Below, piece by piece: positions 57,020 through 64,000 of a stretch of DNA of 64,000 nucleotides (positions within the stretch are counted from its first letter, which is position 1; each line of letters starts with the position of its first letter). Origin of the DNA: Myotis daubentonii. Its lineage: Eukaryota > Chordata > Mammalia > Chiroptera > Vespertilionidae. Under the pieces are notes generated by a model. That model was not told the origin of the DNA. It saw only the letters and a list, made by a program, of their open reading frames with translations, and did no database searches. Position numbers and translations under genes: made by a program. The stretch covers positions 60,514,859 through 60,578,858 of the forward strand of contig NC_081852.1 in assembly GCF_963259705.1 (NCBI RefSeq), given 5' to 3'.

Positions 57020-58769
57020 CGTGTTGCAGTTTCTACTGCCTTCTCCTAAGCCATCGGCTGAACACCTTTTGCGTCATTCCATCAGCCCACCGTCCCGTTA
57101 TCACTGTCAGCTAGACACGGACGTGGCTTTGTTTTGTCTCCCAGGCTGCGCCATTTTGCAAGTCTTAATTTTAACCCAGTGAAATGCACTTTGGTCTTTC
57201 GCGTACCAGGAAAGGCTTGGGGCTGTCATCGTTAACACATGAACATACAGAGAGACGGGTAACTGGATGGGTCCCCCACCCCCGTGTAATTAAGACACAG
57301 CTTCTGATTTCAATGAAATGACAATTGCACAAAGGATTTGGAAAGCAAGATAAATATGAAGGCGAAGCCACATGTACGAAGTACACGGGAGCGGGGCTGG
57401 GAGATTTATGTTTCAAGCGACAAAGCATCCTCCAGTCCAGATACTCACCTTCGTGGCTACACTTTGCCAAACGATCTCAAGTCTTGTTAATTAAGAAAAG
57501 GGGGGCGGGGCGTGCCTAAGAGCAGGAGACGTTGTCTGTGCTTCAAGATGGAGAGACGTCCACTGACATCTTTAGGGCCAACGCCCTAGAGAAAAGCGTT
57601 GCTCAGAAATATCTAACCAGCGCGTCTGCTCACACTTATTGATGGTTCCTGTGTAGACCTCCGGTTATTAAAACTGGATTTATAATACACTATCAAAATG
57701 TTTGAGACTTCTTCCTTTTTTAAAACGTTCATGTCCTCAGTATTTGATTTCTAGAGAATGAGAATAATGGGCCAGTGTAAAGTAGTAGGATTTTATTTTT
57801 TTTCGTGACCAGTGTAGTTTAGGGAGTCACTCTGCCTCTCCCCCAACACTTGGCTCGAGTTTGGAAGATGGAGGGCGTTTCTCTTGCCCACAGTCGGTGG
57901 AAGGGTCAGGGCGAGAATGGAGACATCTCCTTTGGCTCCGAGCCAGCCCAGATTGGCCAAGGGACAAGTGTCCCATAATCGGAAGGTCTGCAGTAAAAAA
58001 TGAACCTATTGTTTTTGCCAGCCTTTATTTAGCTGTTTGCAATTTAAAAAAAAAAAAGAATTTCTATCTTGCCCTAAAGAAAACCATTCTTATAACTCCC
58101 GATTCCACAGGACAGGAAAGTTAGCCGCGGCGCATGAACGTAGCAGTCTCCGCGGGAGAGCTCTGCGTCGGCACTCCCAGCACCCCACTGCTGCCCCGGG
58201 AACGCGGGCATTGCTTGAATCCTGGAGCCTGGCGCCTGTGGCTTAAACACAAAAGTGTCCTCATTGTGATAAAACTGAAGAAAAACGTAAGTGACGTCCC
58301 CTCGGTGTCCGGGCTGCAGTTGTCACCTCTCCTGTTTTGAATCTGCTTGAAGGGAGCTGATCTCCGAGTTGTAAAGTGAAGGGAAGCCAGGCCCGTGAAG
58401 CAAGCTCGTTGCTTCGGGCGCATCGGGGAGGCCTCAGCAGGGCAATGCTCCCAAGTGTTTGCCTTTGGACGTACCGTTACCAAGCGCAGCCCCTGGGCTC
58501 CAGCCAGCTGGCCGGCCGCTAGCACCTCTGGGCACCTGTGCAGGGAGGACATTTCTAGGGGCACCGGAGTGCCCAGGGTGACGAGGGCCTCGCCCTGTGC
58601 CCTGTGGCTGATTCAGTGGGTGGGTTGTGGGCAGTTCCCTGGTTGTGGCTCTGCAGGCACAGGGAGACCCCCTTTGGGGCCGGTTGCAATGTGTGGGTGT
58701 GAGGGGACCTCTTGACCACGGAAGAGGGCGAATGTGAGGACCCCTGAGAACACCGCGCCTTACGGAGCA
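57020..58769. other. Unique DNA, partly AT-rich, no gene seen
   Basis: The interval 57.6-58.1 kb is AT-rich (CTTATTGATGG, GTTATTAAAACTGG) and may be regulatory. The rest is mixed. A 147-codon minus frame (58121-58564) has no domain. Confidence 0.35.
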
Positions 58770-58915
58770 GGAACACTGTCAGGCACTTTACAGCCGCCCC
58801 CTCAGGGAGGAGGCGCTATTCCCACGATACAGAGGAGCAAACAGAGGCTCCGAGAAATGGCCCCGAGTTGGGGTTTTAACCCAGGCAGCCTGGTGTCAGT
58901 CTTCGCTCTGACCTG
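58770..58915 (+). mobile_element. MIR SINE relic
   Basis: CACTGTCAGGCACTTTACAG, GAGGCGCTATTCCCACGATA, CAGAGGAGCAAACAGAGGCT and GTTTTAACCCAGGCAGCCTG match the MIR consensus in order. Confidence 0.82.
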
Positions 58916-59510
58916 CTGCTCAGCGCTGCCTCCAGGGAAGGCAGGGCCTGGCTCCTTACACTTCGGGGCCACCGCAGGGACACCACCCCTCCTCGGAAAA
59001 GCTGCCGAACCCGTATCTTGGCAACGAAAGGACAACGGACAACAAGTGTGACTGGATTATCAAGGAAGGCGGGCAGATCTGATCTGGCCTAAATGCCCAC
59101 TTGAAATGACAAGCAAGAGACTCACCACCAAAAACGCGTCACACCACCACCAAACTGAACCCCACTTCCAGGGGCGCTGCTATCAAGAAAATACAGTTAC
59201 ATGGTCTCGGTCCAACCCTCAAAATCTAGTGTCTCATTAACAAGCAAACAGGGCCTCTTTGAGAAACAGTTGAGTGTCAACTGGTTGTTTGTCTAGAATT
59301 TCTCCTTTGTCCTCTACATGGTAAGAGATGAGCCCCGTTCCAGGGAAAGCTGATATGGAAGCCGGCTCTTGGGGTTGGGGCGGAAGGTGGATGAAAGCTG
59401 CCTTCCATTCTTACATTATTTTGATTTCTCAAATGTTCAGAGCCATGGCCTTTGGTTAGTTTTATTTTGTTGTAAACCTTTTGTGTTTTCCCGGAAGTTA
59501 CTGCTTGCCT

Positions 59511-59547
<37 letters not shown>

Positions 59548-59829
59548 CTTAATTTTGCTTGCTACATTTATTTGCTTCATACCCCAAGTTTTTGCCGGAT
59601 GTAGAAAACTCCTTAATGCAGTCACAGGCCAGGTAATCAATCAATTCCATTTTAGCGAGGGCCATCTCTCCGGAATCCTCTTTTCCTGCTTCAGTTTTCC
59701 AGGAATGTTCTAGGAAAAGGTGTATGTGAGTTAAGATTTAGAGTCCCCCCCCAAAACTGAAAATGCGGGCTCTGCCCTCACGCTCAGCGAATCGCTTGGC
59801 TGTGTAAATCATTTTATCTCAGAACATCG
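58916..59829. other. Unique DNA with a TC microsatellite, no gene seen
   Basis: Mixed composition. A 114-codon plus frame (59369-59713) reads through the TC run as Ser/Leu repeats and is not called. Confidence 0.35.
59516..59544. repeat. (TC)n microsatellite
   Basis: About 14 CT units. Confidence 0.95.
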
Positions 59830-60256
59830 AAGGCATCACCCCATTGTAACCAGCTCCCGGTCTTGCTGGTAAGAACCCTGATTCTCATTATTTATTCTTT
59901 TGTATGTGACCACTTTGGTCCTCACCTTTGCAGGAACATTTTAGAATCGTCCCTTTACTCCTGGTGTCCTAACATGTCATACTACGCCTTCGTGTAGGAT
60001 TATTTCCATTCATCAGGCTGTGCCTTTGGTGGACTTAAATCTAGTGACCAATGGCCTTTAGCTCTAAAAACATTTAAAAAATAGGATGTCTTAATACTCT
60101 CTTTGCTTTGTTTTCTCTCTGTGGCTCTCCTACAATTCAAACCCTAGACCTCCTTGGCTCACCCTCCTGAGTTTCTTATGTCTTCTCTCCCATTCTCCAT
60201 CTCTTTAACATTTTGTCCTATTTTCTTAGAGGTTTCCTCAGTGTTATCTCCTAAAT
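59830..60256 (-). mobile_element. Decayed LINE-like sequence
   Basis: CTCCTACAATTCAAACCCTA, GACCTCCTTGGCTCACC, GTCTTCTCTCCCATTCTCCA and GAGGTTTCCTCAGTGTTATC resemble, in order, the antisense of an old mammalian LINE 3' region. The subfamily and left boundary are uncertain. The SPIN at 60257 is inserted at or in its end. Confidence 0.45.
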
Positions 60257-60816
60257 CAGTGGTTCTCAACCTTCTTAATGCCTTGACCCTTTAATATAGT
60301 TCCTCATATTGTGGTGACCCCCAACCATAAAATTATTTTTGTTGCTACTTCATAACTGTAATGCTGCTACTGTTATGAATCGTCATGTCAATATCTGATA
60401 TGCAGGATGTGTTTTCATTGTTACAAATTGAACATAATTAAAGCATAGTGATTAATCACAAAAACAATATGTAATTATATATGTGTTTCTTTTTTTAATT
60501 TTTTTATTTTTTAAAATATATTTTATTGATTTTTTACAGAGAGGAAGGGAGAGAGATAGAGAGTTAGAAACATCAATGAGAGAGAAACATCAATCAGCTG
60601 CCTCCTGCACATCTCCTACTGGAATGTGCCCGCAACCCAGGTAGATGCCCTTGACCGGAATCGAACCTGGGACCCTTCAGTCCACAGGCCGATGCTCTAT
60701 CCACTGAGCCAAACCGGTTTCGGCTATATATGTGTTTTCTGATGGTCTTAGGCGACCCCTGTGAAAGGGTCGTTCGACCCCCAAAGGGGTCACGACCCAC
60801 AGGTTGAGAACCGCTG
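60257..60816. mobile_element. SPIN hAT element interrupted by a SINE
   Basis: It begins CAGTGGTTCTCAACCTTCTT and ends CAGGTTGAGAACCGCTG. The interior has GTGGTGACCCCCAACCATAA, TTGCTACTTCATAACTGTAA, GATTAATCACAAAAACAATA and GGGTCGTTCGACCCCCAAAG. Without the SINE and its extra duplication the element is about 311 bp, equal to the SPIN at 36913-37223. The left flank TCCTAAAT has a central TA; the right flank does not match it. It is inverted relative to the other copy. Confidence 0.94.
60489..60724 (-). mobile_element. Ves SINE inserted in SPIN, near full length
   Basis: Perfect 13-bp duplications TATATATGTGTTT lie at 60476-60488 and 60725-60737. On the minus strand the SINE starts at the GCCGAAACCGGTTTGGCTCA end, with an A-box-like TGGCTCAGTGGATAGAGC and an intact B box GGTTCGATTCCGG. 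CCTGGGTTGCGGGCACATTC follows, then CAATAAAATATATTTT before the A-rich tail. It is the least diverged SINE in the window. Confidence 0.96.
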
Positions 60817-61185
60817 TCTGCCCACCCGCTGGGCGTGTTCCCTCCTCCAGTCCAGAGGACACGGGTGGTCCAGGGCTGGAGGGGGCAATGGGCATCCCTG
60901 CAGCGCTGAGAAGGCCTTTCTTGAACTGGGGCCGCAGACCAGGAGGGAGGCCCTCGGGCAGGGCGGGGCGGCACATGGCTGCACTGTCTCCCGCAGGGAG
61001 AGGCCGCGCTGAAGGAGGGGCAGGGAGAGGCCCCGTGAAAAACGAGGGGCCCCCGCCTGAGGAGTGGGCGCTTAGCAAAGGGCAGCGCTCTCGCCGGCTC
61101 CCTGTGAGGAATGGGCCATCTTTCACCTGCTGCCCGGGAGGCCGCGGCAAGCACTCAGGCCTGGCTCCCGGGCTCGCCGGGCCGT
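60817..61185. other. GC-rich unique DNA, no gene seen
   Basis: No repeat family. Frames running through the SPIN and SINE are not genes. Confidence 0.35.
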
Positions 61186-61360
61186 GAATTGGCCGTTTCT
61201 TAATGTAAAACCTGCCTTTTCGGGTCATTGTGCCCTTTTATTTACAGCCTGTCTTCGGGGGCTCTTGATCAATAGATCCAGCCCGACAGTATATTTCCTC
61301 CTCTCGGTTGTTCTTGGTCATATTTTTAAATTACACGTGGCCGCTAATGACCGCGCAGCT
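61186..61360. promoter_or_regulatory. Enhancer-like unique block
   Basis: Contains GTGCCCTTTTATTTACAGCC, CTCTTGATCAATAGATCC, CATATTTTTAAATTACACG and GGCCGCTAATGACCGCG, ahead of a short CpG-rich patch (61.36-61.40 kb). No repeat, no coding signal. Confidence 0.3.
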
Positions 61361-62399
61361 GGCCCTCGCGTGGACGGGGCCGCGGGCGGCGGGCGGCCAG
61401 GTTTTCAAGGCATCGATCGAGGCAGCGACTGAGCCCGGCCTCGCAGACCAGCCTGCGTCTGGGCTTGGCTGCTGCCCTGGAGAAGGTGCCCCTCTGGAAG
61501 GAAGGGGTGGGCGGCCTGGGGGTGGGTAAGGCCCCGGGGAACCTGTCCTCACGCTTGGGCCCTCGGCCTCTGTCTTTAGGGGCAGAATGGAGTTTGGACA
61601 GTCGAGTCACTGAGGCCATTTGTCCACTCGCAGCCTCAGCCGCGTGTCCCTTCCACCACGAACAGCACAGGATCCTGAGAATCTCCCACACGGACGTCTG
61701 TTTCCAGATGTGGCCTGGGATGTCACCTGGGGAGGGCCACGTGGGAACCCGGTGCAGGGGCGGGACAGGGGTCCTGATTCCTGCCTCATCTGAGCACAGA
61801 CGAGGGAGCCTGGCTACATAGAGATGCAGATTCCTAAGATTCAATTAAATGACTGTTTGCATTTTCATGCAAAGGAAGGTAAGTTCTTCACCTCCGTGAG
61901 TTGCGTGCCTTTAATAAAACTGCAGCTTTTGGGCTTGAGCGGAACGTGTTAACTTGTGTTGCTGGGAGTGGCTTCCAGGCCTCTGCCAACTGGAGCCCGC
62001 AATTCCCACCGACTCGGTAATTCATGGGCAAGGTCTCCTCACGCCTCCCCTTCGTTTTCCTCTCCGTATTCCACAGAGCAGCCTCGTCTCCACCTATCAA
62101 TTACGCGGTATTAATTTATTTCCCTGTATCTCTCTCCCCGTGCTGGGTGGGGGCAGACTCACTGAAAAAAAAAAATTAAAAGAAAAAGGTATATATTTCC
62201 CCTTGCTGGAGGCTTTGGTGAGACAAGGCTCACCCTGGGCACCTGGGATTTCCGCCGCCGCGTCTCACACGCTTTGGATGTATTAATGACCAAAAACAAG
62301 AGGGCAGAGAACCTAGAAACCCGGCAGCCGGCGGAGAGCGTGCAAACAGGAAGCCGGCTGATTATGTGCGAGGGGGGCAGCGTTAGTCAAAGAATTCGA
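61361..62399. other. Unique DNA, no gene seen
   Basis: GC-rich at first. A 166-codon minus frame (61344-61844) lacks a domain. From 61.8 kb it is AT-richer, with ATCAATTACGCGGTATTAAT near 62096, which again is enhancer-like. Confidence 0.35.
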
Positions 62400-62880
62400 A
62401 ATTGTCTTGTGCGAGGAGATGCCATTGTTTTCACAGAATAATTCCATCTATTTTAACATTTTCAAGTGCAGCTCCATCGGCGAGGGCTCTTCCTCCGATT
62501 GTGAGCAGCGCTGATGGGAAGGTGTGGCCGCGGGCAGGTCTGTTTTGGCAGCCAGACCCGTTCCTGTCTTTTGTTCGGGAGCCCGGAGCGCGGGCCTTCC
62601 TGCCGGCCTCCCTCCCTGCCCCGCCCCGCCCGCCGCCCGCGCCTCTGTTCTGGCGAAGTGATGACAGACTTACAGCGTTTCCTTGTGTGTATGGTAACAG
62701 ATGTTTATGTGAATAACAGACTTCTTTATGAAGGCATACACTTTATAGCCAAATACTAATTAAAAATAATTGCATGTAAGCATTTTTGTTTATTCCCCGT
62801 TGTGCGTCTTTAATCATTGGAAATCACCTGCAGTTGGAAATGGAGACAAAGATTCGGTGCCGCAATTAGAAGGGGCCATC
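62400..62880. promoter_or_regulatory. Enhancer-like unique block
   Basis: Two AT-rich parts flank a GC-rich centre (62.58-62.65 kb). Motifs include CAGAATAATTCCATC, GCCAAATACTAATTAAAAAT, AATTGCATGTAAGC and CTTTAATCATTGG. No repeat, no supported frame. Confidence 0.3.
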
Positions 62881-63685
62881 TGACCGTGGAGGAGGTAGAA
62901 ACAGCAACATAGTCCGGGGGGGGGGGGGCGATATCAGAGCAGAGAGGCAAGTCCTCCTGAAGCTTCGAACTCGCCAGGTCAAAATACTAATACGTTACTT
63001 TGTTAAACTAATAGGATGTTTGAGCATCGCTCAGCCACCCAAACGCCCGCCCGCCTCGTGAACAATATCCGATACCTGACACGTTCCGAGCACTAACAAG
63101 CTCATTACAAGCGGGTTTTAATTAGAGGCGTAACAGATGGCTCCCAGGACAGATGGACAGTGGCGACTCCCTGGCCTTCTTTTAGATTTTTTTCTCTTCC
63201 CTTTGACAGACAAAAAAGATCGCAGGGAATCGCGGGACTCGGCACCGGAGTCTGGGCTGGATAGTATGTGTTCAGTTAAAACCGAGGGCGCGCGGTGCCG
63301 GGAACGTGACTCAGAGCTCCGAACGCCATCGGAAGACAACGGGGTTAAAATGCCTTTCCTGTTGGCAGGCCGCGTGTGCAGCCCCCGGGACTCACCGTGG
63401 CCACCGGCGTGTCCGGGCTTTGTTCCTCCAGCGCCGCCTGTCACGGCGTGAGGAAGAATTAATAGGACACTTCTGAGTGTTCTTGAACCCCAGCCCGCCC
63501 CCCCCCCCCCACGGTCTCCACCGTGACATTTAACAAAAACGCTGCAGCAGGAAACGAAGGAGCGGCTCCCACAGCCGTGCCTGTGCCCTGTGCATGGGCA
63601 CCCGCTCCTACCGGGGCAGGAGAGGAAAGGGGACAGAGAAGCGGGGGCCAGTTCTACTCTGAGCTCCTTTGAAATGAGCCAGACT

Positions 63686-63726
<41 letters not shown>

Positions 63727-64000
63727 CGGGGGGTTGGAGGGGGGTCAGTGAGGAATGTGGTGAATCTTGCATAGAAGAAGCCTGATGTTTTCAGGTGAAT
63801 TTCCGTATTTTTTTGAGAAGAAAAACAACAGCAACACGCGTTTGCCTTCGGTGCATAGAAAACGCTTATTGAGATGCACACGTTCCAACAGGAAGAATGA
63901 AGAGACGTTAGGAAGTCAGGCGCAGAAAATCACCGTTCTGCCCGCTTCTCTTGGAGGTGTGGTTTTTTAACGCCTGCAGCCGGCTCTGGAGCTGGGCTTT
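62881..64000. other. Unique DNA to the window edge, no gene seen
   Basis: Contains a G-run near 62917-62928, an AT-rich part at 62.97-63.13 kb, and a C-run near 63499-63511. Frames up to 108 codons are unsupported. Confidence 0.35.
63690..63724. repeat. (GT)n microsatellite
   Basis: About 17 GT units followed by a G-rich tract. Confidence 0.95.

Overview
The window is mammalian nuclear DNA, most likely from a vesper bat (Vespertilionidae). The evidence is its repeats: tRNA-derived Ves-type SINEs, a short HeliBat-type Helitron, SPIN and other non-autonomous hAT elements with intact 8-bp target duplications, and bat-type LINE-1 3' ends, over an older mammalian layer of MIR, L2-like and ancient L1 relics. 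There are no bacterial features, and I could not support any protein-coding gene. The open frames are chance frames in GC-rich DNA, translations of simple repeats, or frames forced open by a minisatellite. No tRNA, rRNA or CRISPR locus is present; the tRNA-like segments are SINE heads.

Layout. 1-4 kb: a mariner-like MITE, a CA microsatellite, and an old L1 hit by a bat L1 3' end and by a hAT element. 4-13.8 kb: GC-rich unique DNA with one hAT element and small MIR/L2 relics. 13.8-23.6 kb: an AT-rich island, an antisense L1 relic, two CTCF-like motifs, a truncated SINE, and AT-rich unique blocks that look like regulatory DNA; one contains an exon-like segment near 22.0 kb. 23.7-27.1 kb: one long decayed L1 carrying a hAT MITE and a SINE that itself holds a Helitron. 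27-36.9 kb: mostly unique DNA, with a 24-unit 28-bp minisatellite at 33.0-33.7 kb and MIR pieces. 36.9-37.7 kb: a SPIN and a second hAT. 38.7-39.07 kb: a strong CpG island with ten GC boxes and no recognisable gene. 40-64 kb: repeated AT-rich unique blocks with homeodomain-, POU- and RFX-like motifs, separated by SINEs, microsatellites, a hAT element and a second SPIN that contains a SINE.

The window therefore looks like an intron or intergenic regulatory landscape. Its possible functional content is an orphan CpG-island promoter, two CTCF-like sites and many enhancer-like blocks. Conservation cannot be measured from one sequence, so the enhancer-like calls are low confidence. The firmest results are the transposon insertions, where target duplications and nesting give exact boundaries and relative ages.
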